Below are positions 1-11,338 of a DNA stretch of 64,000 nucleotides, in pieces. Each line of letters starts with the position of its first letter. Positions within the stretch are counted from its first letter, which is position 1. Location of the stretch: contig JAQOTA010000052.1 of the NCBI GenBank assembly GCA_029532415.1, positions 1,612,001 to 1,676,000 on the forward strand, read 5' to 3'. The DNA is from Marasmius tenuissimus (lineage: Eukaryota; Basidiomycota; Agaricomycetes; Agaricales; Marasmiaceae). Position numbers and translations under genes: made by a program. The notes beneath the pieces are model-generated. The model saw only the letters and a list, made by a program, of their open reading frames with translations, searched no databases and had not been told where the DNA came from.

Positions 1-955
1 CATTGGACGTTGCATCGAACTGGTTTGATATTCTCGGCGTACTTCCCAATAAATATGCCTCAAGGGACCCCAACTATGAAGGAGAAGACGGCGACATGTA
101 CTTCCTGCGAGGGATTGCAGAAGCATACAGATTGGGACCGGAAGTACTACCGAGCGACTTGCGTGACTCGATGAGAATTATTTTAGGAGTGCATGTATGT
201 CAACCCTCCAAGTGTTCTTCGTGGTCAATACTTGACTCAGGACTCAGTACAACATCATTCGAGACCATGCCACTTTGAGCAGTAATGTCTACGGGAGGTC
301 ATGGACAGGCCCACACGACTCCTCCGAGCCCTTCAACTTGTACAACCAGGCTGCAGCTGCGCAGGTTTTGGTGGATGGGATATCCATTTTCAGGTCGAAT
401 GCCGAGAGCTCGATTTCAAGTGGCGTGGCAGCCCCCACTCCCCATGTCAATGATCCATCACCAACGCAAAGCCAAAGCAAACCATCGCCAACACACAGCC
501 AAAGCAAACTATCACCTGGAATTATCACGGGTGTGACCGTCGGCGGCTCTGTAGCGTTCCTGTTGCTATTGGTCATTGCAATCCTGCTGATTGTTCGCCG
601 GCGACTGTACCGTGGAAATCAACAACTTCCCTCGACCGGAATCACACCATTTGTCGGAAGTCTATCTGAAACGCAACCACCTCGTCTCAAAGATGGATCA
701 GAACTTCCGAATCCGAATCCATCGAGCCGTGACGATGGGGGGAATGATCGCTTAGAGGCGGATATACGGGCCATTGTTCCCAACAGAAGAGATCCGCGGC
801 CACACGAAAACATGAGAGAAGTAGAGCCTGCGGAGATGCCTCTCGCATTTCCTGATATGGTTCGTGCGGTGTATCAACGCCTCTGGCAGCCCGAAGGTTT
901 AGAGAGTCCACCGGACTATCGTAGTAATAATGCTGGAGAGGCGGGCAGAGACTGA
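1..955 (+). CDS. GH76-family glycoside hydrolase, membrane-anchored (5' part outside window)
   Basis: This is the C-terminal part of a GH76 (alpha-1,6-mannanase/Dfg5-like) protein. Exon 1 is open from base 1 to 194. An intron at 195-247 (GTATGT...CAG) leads to exon 248-955. The join gives the family's end-of-domain pattern YNIIRDHAT, then NVYGRSWTGP and FNLYNQAAAAQVLVDG. After the domain come Ser/Pro-rich repeats (two copies of a TQSQSKPSP-like unit), one transmembrane helix at about 515-595 followed by RRR, and a cytosolic tail ending in VRAVYQRLWQ. The expected role is cleaving or transferring alpha-mannan at the cell surface, with the enzyme outside and the tail in the cytosol. The catalytic aspartates lie outside the window. 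It faces a paralogue at 1274-3719. Confidence 0.8.
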
Positions 956-1273
956 ACGAGTTGACACCGTCACGAAAAGCTAGGGGAAGTTATTGCGATT
1001 TGCTGGCAAATGCGTCCGTCCGCTAGTTGAAAGAAATACCCTACTCGGGAAGGCCTAAAGTTGGCGCGAGGTGGTGCTTAGGTTCCTCCAGTCGTTAATT
1101 ACACCCAGGAGTTACTGAATAAATACACGGCCAACGCTTCGATACCAAACGAGATCCAGACGTGGAGCAGTTTCAGGTAGAATACATACAAACCGAAAGG
1201 CATTTTAATCTTCCCGGTAAGATCTGTTCCGTGAGATGGTAAGAAATTCCACTTAGCGATCCGCCCTTTGTTT
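956..1273. other. Intergenic stretch between convergent GH76 genes
   Basis: About 320 bp between the two stop codons. It must hold both 3' ends. I see no gene, repeat or structured element in it. Confidence 0.5.
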
Positions 1274-3719
1274 TCACTGTTGAGAATCTCCAGCATTGCT
1301 TCGATAATCCGGTGGGTTCTCCAATCCATCGTGCTGCCAAAGACGCTGATATACAGCTCGGACCATTTCGGGGAAGTTGGGTGCCATCTCCATCTCTCTT
1401 GTGCCTACAGCTTCATTCGCCCGACGGCTATTATCATGTATATTTACCACGGAATACGATGTGCCCGCGTCATTAGGAACTCGACCTTCGCCCGATGCGT
1501 GGTCTGCGACCACTGATGTACCAGAAAACCTGAGTGGTTCCAAGGCGAGGTCTGCCGACCCGCCCGGCGGGCGAGTCTAAGACGTCATATATCCACCATC
1601 ACCACCCTTGTGTGGATTACTCGTGTTAGCCGTGTCGAATGGTACTACGATGTCGAAGGCAGTGGAGGGAGCTGCCCCTTTTCGTCGACGTCGTACGCGT
1701 ACAGTGCAGAGGACGGCGAACGCCAATAGTGACAGAGCAGCAATAGAGCCTACTGTTGCTCCAACGATAATGCCGACAGGTGGCGTAGAAGTAGAACGAC
1801 CTTCAGTCTTGTTCAGACCCGGAGTGGCGTCATCAGTGGGGCCCAGCAGTTCGATACCATCCACCAAAATTTGAGCAGCGGCAGCTTGATCGTACAGGTT
1901 AAAGGAAGACGGCGGTGGCCCCATCCAGGACCGGCCATACACATTGTTCCCTGACGTTGCGCGATCTCGAACGGTGTTATACTTTTCCCAAAAACTGGTG
2001 CATCAGCACTCAGAGGGAAAAGAGGGCCTAGACGGAGAAATCTGCTCACATGTACGCCCAGGACTGCATTGACTGACTCCCGGAGAGCAGCCGGCAAACC
2101 TCTTCTGCGCGCCTCAGCAAGGGCACTCAATAGATACATATCACCATCCTCTTGCTCGTGGGGATCAACGCCCATGTCTGGACGAGGGGGGCCCACTTGA
2201 TCGTTCTCTCGCAATATCAGACTATTCGGAAGAACGCCGTTGAAACCAAATAGATTGATTGATGCTTGGTCCAGTGCTGAAGAGATAGTCTGCTGAAGCC
2301 TGTATCGTATCGATTAGAACGTCTCATTGAGACAAGGTCTAGAAAAATAACTCACTTTTCTCCCATCCCCTCGTCACCCACAATCGGACGCAGGACGGCC
2401 ATTGCCTCAATCATAAAGGCGAGGGTAGATGTCCCGCTGTTGAGGGCCGTGTACAATCGGTCACAACTTGACTCCCATACGACTTGGGTATGATCTTCAA
2501 GCCCCTGCAGCATAAAGCCCGAAAAGCCCAAAGTAAAGTTGAGCGGCCTAATGGCTGCATGGACGTAGGTCTCATTTGAGGGTTCTGAATCCGCAAGCAG
2601 GGCGGATAATCTTGGAGAGGATCGTCTGTCAATATTTTCCTACAAGTATGATCAGGGGAAAACTCACAGCGAAAACATGCTAAGGCGATGGGAACGGCCA
2701 GAGAGCAGATCTTAGTCCTCCTAAGAGGGAAGCACAGTATACAGCGAGCTGCATGATACGCGGCATGATACACGTTCAAGTCCCCGTTCTCTCTGCTTGC
2801 ATTCTGAGCGAATAACAGGGTGCGCGTTGATGGTGAGCGCTTGAGCGATGAGGGGAGTTAGAATCCTTACTTGAAAAGTTGCGCCTTCCAAGCTCTGGCG
2901 ATCGCCACAATTAGGTATCGAGAAATTTTTCATCTTTATAGTACCATCTGAGGGTCATGTCTGGTCAGATATCGTCAAACTGTATGCCAGGTTCCAGCAA
3001 GCTTGCGCGGCTTGAAGAAAGCTAGCATTACCGTAGGCCTTGTACCAACGGATTGCAGCGTAGCCGTGATCCCTATAGTGCTCAGTGTTAGTTATAGGAC
3101 GTGCAAAAGTCTTCCGAGTCGACGAGAACGATCAGCCTACATTGCCTGACGGAGAGTGGCATTTCCTTCATTCCCTTGTTCCCACGTCTGGAAATATTGC
3201 GAAATGTCGGTCTGAAAATAGCCAATAGCCATCTCGCGAAATGTGCTGTTGTGCTGGCTTGCAAGCTCAAAGTTTGCTAAAGCCGTGTAGAATTGGGAAT
3301 ATCCGAAAGGGATATCATGGAGCCATACTGTCCACCGTGGAGACGTGATGTTAACTGCCAGTCTTGTTATTCAGTACTGAGATGGCAATTCGATGCACAT
3401 AGCGGTATAGTGTAAAACACACCTTCTGGTCGTAATCTCACTTCGAACAATGATAAATAGGCAGCGTTTAGTCGATCCTCCAATGACTGTGTGACATTCG
3501 CTTGCTGCCAACGATTCGTGTGGTCAGAACAGGATGCAGCCATATTGTATGGAACCGTACCCATTGTGAAGTCGGGGAGAACTTCGTTCGACAGGCAGGG
3601 AGTTGGAGAAACACGATGACGATGAAAAGTAAGGCGGCGCTGAACATCGTAGATGAAGGACCCAAAAATGCGACATTCAACCTCCATACAGCCTCCTTTT
3701 GACTCATTCTCCAGCACAT
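1274..3719 (-). CDS. GH76-family glycoside hydrolase, membrane-anchored paralogue
   Basis: Full-length GH76 paralogue. The start is ATG at 3719, or in frame at 3704. A hydrophobic N-terminal segment (FSAALLFIVIVFLQLPA) acts as signal peptide or anchor, followed by an intron (GTACGG...GGCAG) and then QANVTQSLEDRLNAAYLSLF. Internal exons show CGDRQSLEGATFQ and GFMLQGLEDHTQVVWESSC, both GH76-like. Near the end are YNTVRDRAT, NVYGRSWMGP and FNLYDQAAAAQILVDG, one transmembrane helix followed by RVRRRRKG, and a tail with MVRAVYQRLWQHDGLE that matches the neighbour at 1-955. The tail frame contains a TAG at 1577-1579, which a 51-nt intron (1552-1602) would remove in frame. Not every internal intron was resolved. 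The likely role is cell-wall or glycan mannan processing. Confidence 0.75.
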
Positions 3720-4162
3720 GAGTTTGCGGTTGTATCGACTGTCTCCTTTCTGCGTGATTGATTATCGAAGGAGCCACCACGTCCTGATTCTGATTCTATA
3801 CGTCCCAACAAGGCATCTCAAGCTGTGGACTGTATATAGATTAAGCCGCCGCGGTATCACTAGATTTCGCTCTATGAATTTAATCTAGGCCTTTTGTTCG
3901 ATTCATGTTTTCCTCACTGACATGGCTCGAGTTTGGTCTTGTGATGATAATTTTCTCGAAAATGAACGATAGATTCGTCCCTAGATCATGAGAGCATGTA
4001 AGAAAGAACATGATGGAGATAGAAGTATAGTTACAACCAGAACTGGATAGACGTAGATGGAGAACAAGGGGCGAGAAACCAAGCATTAGTAACCAAAATC
4101 GTTCGTCCCCTCTAACAGGCGGCAGGATAATGGGGCCGTGACACCAATGAGTTTAACGGCTT
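3720..4162. other. Intergenic; promoter side of the GH76 paralogue
   Basis: About 440 bp between the GH76 start and the 3' end of the DUF6593 gene. Only short, uncredible ORFs occur. I see no clear TATA box or repeat. Confidence 0.4.
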
Positions 4163-5183
4163 TCATGATGCAGGATTCGTCCGAATCCGTTCAATTATCA
4201 GCGCTGACATCAGTATGTCTTCAAAGACCTCGTGTCCATCTGGAGTTACTTCAAGTTTTGGAAAATCGGTGGGCCGTCCTTGTCGGCGTGGGTGACCGCG
4301 GGGAGAGAAACGGGCGAGAAAGTTGCCGGGCGTACGGTCTTTGGAGGAGAAACACTAACAGAGAGTGTGGGGCATGAGAGTTATTTCAGCTGACAAAACA
4401 CGAATAGAATGAGGACGCACGGTGATCACGCCACCCCCACTGCTGTCATCCCAGTATAGTGTTACAGATGCTTTCTCATGTTCGAGAGTTTTCCATGTCC
4501 AGAACTATTGAGATATGTATCGGACGGTGAGTTGAAGAGTGAAGAGAAAGGTAAGGATACTCACATTTTTGAACAGCCTTGTCGAAGAAACCAACACATC
4601 ATATATCGGATGTTCATTCCCTCTCAAACAGACACTGCTCGGGTTCTTCGAGTTGCTCGTTCCGATCCTACCAGTGCAGGAAGGTTGAAACTAGGAACCA
4701 TCACCCACATATGCATAAAGACTCACTCGAAATCCCCAACAAACTCCCCGTCCCAGCCATACTTCCGCACCGTCGTTATATGTGAGCTCGGTGTGAAACA
4801 GTTCAGACCCACACCTATGAGATACGGATGTTTTGCATTGCTAACGTTCTTCGGAGGGATCAATAGCATGGCATTTCCAGGCATTGGAGAGAACAGGTAG
4901 GTCACTGTATCACTCGGTTTTGTGACAGACGAATAGACGGGTGGTGTTACTGGAGTTTGATTGCCCCGTCCGTATGTATGTGAAGGGTGTGAGGGTGGAG
5001 GCGGTGGTATGGGTGAGCTCGAGCGAGGTGGATGAGCGCTCCCATTAGCGTTGGGAACTTGAAGCTGTGATTGAGATTGAGAAGAATCGTCCTCCTCGAT
5101 GGGTGGTTTCGCTGTTTCGCTGTCCAAAGTTCAGCTGGTATGAATGACATAGAAGCACATACAACGCACTCAAGAATAATCAT
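4163..5183 (-). CDS. DUF6593-domain protein
   Basis: Assembled from exons on the minus strand. Exon 1 is tiny (ATG at 5183, MIIL). A 50-nt intron (GTGCGT...GGACAG, with a GCTGAAC branch-like site) leads to a Ser/Pro-rich linker, then NAMLLIPPKNV, HITTVRKYGWDGEFVGDFE, then IGTSNSKNPSSVCLRGNEHPI and FWTWKTLEHEKASVTLYWDD. The last exon ends LEVTPDGHEVFEDILMSALI-IERIRTNPAS. The W-x-GEFVGDFE motif, the central W-K segment and the D-D-I-L-x-SALI-E-R end match the fungal DUF6593 family, whose function is unknown. No signal peptide or membrane helix is visible. Splice sites are inferred, and a different short first exon is possible. Confidence 0.65.
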
Positions 5184-5324
5184 ACTATCTCCTCTCCAAG
5201 CAGTCAAGAGCAAGAATGAAATTCTGGAGGAATAAAAAGGATTCCGATGAGCTCGAGTCTCTTGCACTGGATCACATTCCATAATGATCGTGATGAGAAA
5301 GGTTTATAAGAGTTGCCGGTGGCT

Positions 5325-8300
5325 ATGTCCGCGTCCGTCCCTTTCCCTTTCCTACCATCTATGGCCGACGACCCCCACCACCAAAATCAAAGTCAAACAC
5401 GAAATCACGATCAGGAGGGATTATTCTCGCATATTGCGCGCACCCTTGGACTCGGTCAGGGCGATTTAGAGAGTAACGACGGCCGAGGTAGTGGCATTGC
5501 CGAACCGCGCTCTCACGTCGATGATGATGGTGAGAACGACGTCAGTAGCACAGGGGTGGCCGCAGCGACAGGCATGGCTACTCCAAGCGAGAACATAGCG
5601 CTTGACAACGACGACGACGACATGCCTCCTCTTCAAGTCATGTCTGATTCGGAAGACGAGGGGGAGGACGGAAGAACTAGAAATCCGGAGGTAGCTACGC
5701 TTGCCACATCGAGAACGCCGAACACGAACATTCCTCCCCCAATTTCTATACCTATGCCAACTCTGGTGGCCAGGACCAGTCAGAGGAGAGCAAGGGTCGA
5801 CGACGACGACGACGATGAAGAAGGAGATCGAGAGAGGGACCGCAGACATCCGGCTGAGAGGATTGGCGATGCGATGAGGAGAGCGTTGCAAGGTCAGGAG
5901 AACGCGAGCACGGTATGTTCACGATTCTTGTCATCGCCCTCAGCGTAATGCACGCTTAAAGTTCGCTTTGCCCGGTTTGAAGGTCAATGACGCAGCGAAT
6001 GCGTCGAATAACGCCACCAGTCACGACACTACCTCAAACAGTGAAACTCGTGCACCCACAACTAATCTTGGCCATCCTTTCTTTGCCCCTGGCCGTCCGA
6101 ACGCTGATGATTTGGACGAAACCGGTGGGGGAGGAGGCGTCCCTTGGGTCGGTCTCCGTGCTGCGCAAGCTGCAGCCCCTCCCACTCAATCCCCAGCGCC
6201 ATTGCCCCGACTTTCCTCAGAGATGCTCGCTCACATGTTTCGCACCATCGACAGCCGAAGTCCCCCCACACAAACACCACCACAGCATAATACGAACCAA
6301 AATACCGAGTCGGAGTCTGGCCCAGAACGTCCCACGCCATCGCTCATCATTCCAGTGCCGCTTGGGGCCCTACCTACGCTGTTAAGGGTGATCGGTAATG
6401 CGATGAGGGAGCGAGCAAACGAGGGAAGTGGAAATGGGGGTGCAGGAGGTAACACTGCTCCCGCAGGAAACGACGACAACGCCAATGCCCACGTCCAGAG
6501 CTCAAACGTTGGGGACACAAACACGGGCGCTAACACCAACAATAACAACAATGGGAACACGAACACGAATACAAACACAGCTCAATCTCCGCCTCTCCCA
6601 CCATTCACAATATTCGGCGGTTTCGGAGGAGGCTTGGGTGGTTTCGGCGCTATCGGAGGCGGCCCAGGCGCTCTTGGCGGGGGCGGCTTAGGTGGTCTAG
6701 GTGGAATGGGAGGCATAGGTGGCCTGGGTGATGCTATGCCAAACTTGGCGAATCTATTCTCCTTCTCAGACGAACGAGAACGTGACGATACCACGCGTGG
6801 TCGACAGATTGTTGATGGCTTGGAGGAGAGCAATGTAGGGCTCGTGAAGCGACTGGAGAGGGTCAATAAATTGCTCGGAGAGGATGAAGGAAGTGGGACT
6901 GCGTGCGCTGTCTGTTGGGAGAGTCTGGTTGAAGAAGGCGGAGGATGGGGTGAAGATGCAAAGGAGAAGGAGAAGGAGAAGGAGAAGCAAGCGGAGACAG
7001 AAGCAGAGGGAGAAAGTTTCATTACCGCTCCGTCAACCCCTCAACCTCAAGCTAACAAGGAGTCTTCCACGTCGTCATCTACGCCTGTAGAAGAGTCGGA
7101 AGTACAAAAGGCGAAGAACACGAAAATCGTCTCCTTGCCCTGTGCACACATCTTCCATGCCGAGTGTCTGGTCCCATGGTTCTCCCGACCCCGGCAAACG
7201 ACCTGCCCCGTCTGTCGATTTGATGTCGATCCTGAAGGAAAGGTATGGGGTCGCAGAAGACGACCTATGGGCTTTGGTGGACCCTTTGGTGCTCCGCCAC
7301 CAGGCGAACGCCTGGCCCACCTTCTGGCCGAGATGATGAATCGATTTGAGCGCACTGAGAGAGATCGCGACCCTGGTGAGCTTTCTGTTCGCGGAAGTTT
7401 GGTGTGCACGACGCAGATATGTGCTAATGATACCACCCGAATTCTTCTTGTCTTTGTTTTGAAGGTGCAACGACGGGTCCACCTGCCGAAAACATGCACG
7501 CCGGAACAACAGGCGGGGGACAGGGTCCACCTCCTCCCAATGCCTCTGATGCACCTGGCGCCGGAGCTGCAAACGCGACGAATGCAGATTCGGGCAACGA
7601 CAACGACAACGCGGGTGGTCATGATTCAGTGCAGGGCTTTGCGGAGAGATTTGTGATGGACATGCTTGGACCTGCACTTGGCATTAGGAACGGTAACGAT
7701 CCAGCTACTGGTGATGGAGGTTTGTACTGGAAGGCTGATTTTCATTCTCCGTCATTGACGCTGTAACTCGTTTAGGTCCCGAAGGTGAAAACCGCACTGG
7801 ACATCAGCCAAGGATGCGCGTCCTGAACAGTGGTCAAGGCGGAGGGCCTATCTCGATCCTCGTGGACATGGGCTCGTCACCTACCCATGAAGGGAATACG
7901 AACACTGCTGGCCCTGACAGCACTACTTCTTCCACGGAGTCTACCGATGGTTCTGGAGCCCAGCCGACAAATCCTACAGATACAGGCAACAACCGCCCCC
8001 GAGAACGGCGTCGTGGTCCAATCTTCACGATTGGGCTCGATATGTTCATCGCACCTGCGTCTAGTCCAGGGTTTAACCCCCCTGAACCAGCCAATCCCCC
8101 CTCAGCCAACAATGGGTCGAACACTAATGCGCCTTCCACCGACGGAAACTCGCAATCCCAGGCTCAAGCGCCTTTACCGCAGGAGAACATCGACGGTGAT
8201 GGCGATGTGGTCATGGAATTTGAAGAGGTTTTCCAGTTCCCGGGAATACATGATGAACACGAACATGATCACGATCACACCGACCGAGGCGGTAACAATA

Positions 8301-9613
8301 CCAACAACAGTCCACCCTCAGCTACCTCGACCGCTTCGCAAGAAACAAGGGCCAATCCGAGTACCACCAACCCTTCAGACCTGTATAATGGCTTTGGATT
8401 CCGTCGTTTTGCATCAGATCTGCCGCTTAGTCCAAGCCCGGAGCCTCCGTCGTTCTTGACCGATGGCCCTGCTTTTGGTGCTGGGCCCAGCTCTGGATAT
8501 AGAATCATCAGCGGGACGGCTACATCGATGGAAGATGCGATGAGACAGATCCGCGAGAATATCAGCTCGATGGTGCAGTCGGGACCTTTACCGATGCCTG
8601 TATCTATGCCCACGCCTATACCTCCTGTACAGAGGAGACAGGGTGATGGAAATGGAAATGGGGAGTCACAAGCCCAGCCTACGTCTGCGTCGTCGATCCT
8701 GCCGCCATGGATGGCGGGGCTACCCAGTGCTATTCAGCCCGCTGCGGGCACGGACGCTTCTCCTGCCTCACAGCAACAACACTCCTCTGACTCAGCATCG
8801 CAGCCACAACGATCGTATGCCACCCGGATTCCTCGGTTTTCTCCGCCACCCGGAGGACCTCGTAATACGCAAGGCGACAACAACGACAACACTCCCATGT
8901 CGTATGAACAATTCGTACGCTCACGGCATCCTGACGCCTTGCCGCCATTGGCCTCGATCGTGAACACTGGTGGTGGAAATGGTACTGTTCCTCACTTTCT
9001 GCGCTCTCGACCCCCCGATGCGTTGCCGCCATTACCGCCATTAGCCTCTCTCGTTGACGGCGGTGTTTTTGGTGCCGATGGACGACCTCTCCGTCCTTTC
9101 CCGCGACGAACCCCCAGCATGGCGTTTGCTTCGAGGCAGAACGCTACGTCGAATCAACCCACCGGGGAACGAGAAGAGGAGCGGCAGTCTTGGACACCTC
9201 CGCCCGCGCCAGGACTGACGTTACGTGAGCGAGTCGAGAAGAAGGAACGGGAGGCTGGGTTGAGGTGTTGGGATACTAGTTGTGGGATTGGACCGTCGGA
9301 TGAGGAGCCTTTGGTTGATCTTGAGCCCGGGAAGAGAAAGATGGTGTTCGTCCAAAAGCGGCCCATCCCGGGCCTTTCTGATAAAGGCAAAGGCAAGGCG
9401 AAGGACGATAGTGGAGCTGGTAATAATGCAGTGTGTGAACACTGTTTCCATCCCTCGTGTCTCGTCTCTTCCACGCGAGTCATGAACTCGATGTGGGGTG
9501 CCGAGGGAGTAAATATGGACGGGGAGGATGATGTCGTGGTGTCCTGTCCCGTTTGCCGTGAAGAGGGAGTTATCGCGAAGAAAGTATGGGAAGCAGGCGC
9601 AGCGAGTCCTTAG
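5325..9613 (+). CDS. Large RING-finger protein, putative E3 ubiquitin ligase
   Basis: Four exons join in frame: 5325-5912, 5962-7375, 7465-7719 and 7776-9613, giving about 1,364 residues. The protein is mostly low complexity (acidic, Asn/Thr-rich, Gly-rich and Ser/Pro-rich). A RING-H2 domain lies at about 6900-7230: CAVC, then a long Lys/Glu/Ser-rich insertion, then LPCAHIFHAECLVPWF and CPVC. A second, degenerate RING-like set sits at the C-terminus (CWDTSC ... CEHCFHPSC ... CPVC, about 9265-9560). RING-H2 proteins usually recruit E2 enzymes for ubiquitin transfer; the substrate here is unknown. A TTTATAAG box at 5303-5310 is only 15 bp from the first ATG, so the in-frame ATG at 5361 (MADDPHHQ) may be the true start. 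The 3' end faces the small gene at 9780. Confidence 0.8.
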
Positions 9614-9779
9614 ATTCAGAGGACAATTATATCTCGTTTTTCACTTCTCCAATAGCTATCGTCCAACGTACATCCTTTCTCGCGCATCATACATATAGGC
9701 ACATTTCTTATCGTGCATCCCGGTTTTTTTCTCGCCAATTAGAAGCTCACGGGAACTGTTCTTTTTCATCATTCACTCA

Positions 9780-10004
9780 TCATAGCCTCAGGATTTCCTG
9801 TATAATCTTCACTGTCGTATTCCACTGCATATCTTCGTCTGCCAATGAGACATATTTAACGAGACCGACGCTGAAATCCTCGTCATAGGACTTTCGGTCC
9901 GGTTTGGCGGGTATAGGAGTACCCTCTTCGAATTCTGCTTTCTTCCTCTTAAGCTTGGATCTTGCCTTGGATACGGTTTTGGATTTATCAGTTTTAGTGG
10001 ACAT
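9780..10004 (-). CDS. Small basic protein of unknown function
   Basis: A 74-residue ORF from ATG at 10004. The first third is rich in Lys, Arg and Ser (KTVSKARSKLKRKKAEFEEG), like a nuclear-localisation or RNA-binding tail. The rest is mixed, with YDEDFSVGLVKYVSLADEDM and a helical end TVKIIQEILRL. I do not recognise the family. It lies 166 bp from the stop codon of the convergent RING gene, and the segregation of charged and hydrophobic residues suggests real coding. It could also be one exon of a longer spliced gene. Confidence 0.45.
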   Translation of the reverse strand: MSTKTDKSKTVSKARSKLKRKKAEFEEGTPIPAKPDRKSYDEDFSVGLVKYVSLADEDMQWNTTVKIIQEILRL

Positions 10005-10260
10005 TAGCGCTGGATGGTCACAGTCCAGCATGTGACTGTGTCATCCCCGGCTGAAGATTGCCATATATGGTTACAAAGAAACAACGCCCACATGCGTCCA
10101 CACTTGACATTGCGTTGGCTCGCAACAACTTGGCATACAGTAGAGCAGTAAGTTCATCTCTAATGTTTGGCCTCCCGAGGATAGAACAACCGTGCATGTT
10201 CATTCACACTATTCAACAATTATTACAGAACCATCGATGATTGACGAAAGATATTCGAGC

Positions 10261-11293
10261 TCAAGGCGCCGTATAGGGTGGGATCGTGATTTGGGTGACC
10301 GTCCAGGTCTTTCCACCATCCGCAGTCTGCAATCCGGTATGCTGTACACCGGCACCAACGCCGAGCGTGTTCTTGAAGTTGGGGTCAGCAACGGAGAGCG
10401 TGATCTTGGTGTTCTTGTAGGTCTGGGTCGAGATCGTTCCTACAGCGAGAGCCGAGTCAGTTTCCAAACCACGAACCGCCGCGAAGTCGAATAATACTGA
10501 CCCCTGCAGTTTTGCTGGCACTCAGTACCGGTTCCCCAGCCACCTTGGATGAGGGGGCCGTCGACTGTTTGGGGTGTGTTAATTAGCCCGAGGTTGTCAT
10601 GGAATTGAGGGCGAGAACTAACAGCTTTGAAGGGTGGAAATGACCTTGCCGCCCACCATGACGGTCTGGTCCCAAGTGCGCTGGTCCGATGCAAGCTGAG
10701 GATCCGCGTTAGCAATCAAGACGTCAGCGAAGACCCTCGAAATAAGCTGTCCGTACCTTATAGTGGATGTAAATCTCGGAGGTGCCTTGAACCGGGACGA
10801 GAGGTCCGCTCTTTTGGCCTCCAACGCTGGAAAGAACGAATGAGCATAGTTCAACGATACGGGAACGCGGGACACCCACCCAAAGTAGCTCGCCGAGACA
10901 CACCATTGGGTGGCGTTCGCACCGCAGCTAAGTATGTCACGATGGCTCGTCAGTACGTGGGTCGTCGGAGATGATAGAACTAGACGCACTATGCCTTCTG
11001 GTCTTGGAGCTGGTCAGCGCCAGACTGGATCAAGCCACTCGTGCCATTGCTGACACCTGGCCACAGGAACAGGGCACTGGAAAAAACAAGTTAGCAGATG
11101 TGCAAGGGCGACGGAAAGAGGTTTGAGCGTACTTCTGAGGGTTAGTAGGAGGCAACCCTGGGATGAAAGTAGTTTCGCTTTCAATCACTGCAGAGTTCTT
11201 GGCAGTGGGTCCTAGAGAGAAGGCAGGTCCCCAGGTGTCTGCAACAGTCGCAGTGATGATGCTGAAGAGGAAGAAGGCAACTTTGGTGAACAT
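10261..11293 (-). CDS. Secreted protein of unknown function
   Basis: The start at 11293 opens a clear signal peptide (MFTKVAFFLFSIITATVA), followed by WGPAFSLGP. Later exons read ALFLWPGVSNGTSGLIQSG, YCGANATQWCVSASYFG, VGGQKSGPLVPVQGTSEIYI, ASDQRTWDQTVMVGGKVIS, GPLIQGGWGTGTECQQNC and finally the exon ending TVTQITIPPYTAP. All joins use GT-AG introns of about 50-65 nt. The product is about 230 residues with at least four Cys, so disulphides are likely. The LWPG-S-N-G-T start and the WGTGTEC motif look like a fungus-specific family of secreted beta-rich proteins. I cannot assign an activity. A TATA box lies 38 bp upstream of the ATG. Confidence 0.7.
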
Positions 11294-11330
11294 TTTGAGA
11301 GTCGTTGATGGACGAAGCGAGCAGCGAGAC

Positions 11331-11338
11331 TTTTTATA
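11331..11338 (-). promoter_or_regulatory. TATA box of the secreted-protein gene
   Basis: The minus strand reads TATAAAAA, 38-45 bp upstream of the ATG at 11293. The position suits transcription start just before the ATG. Confidence 0.55.

Noticed and set aside
3880..4086. Short minus-strand ORF between the GH76 and DUF6593 genes
   Set aside because: No start context, splice partners or family features; likely chance.
6582..7022. Antisense ORFs opposite the RING gene
   Set aside because: Pro/Ser/Phe-rich shadows of Gly-rich and Glu/Lys-rich codons on the coding strand.
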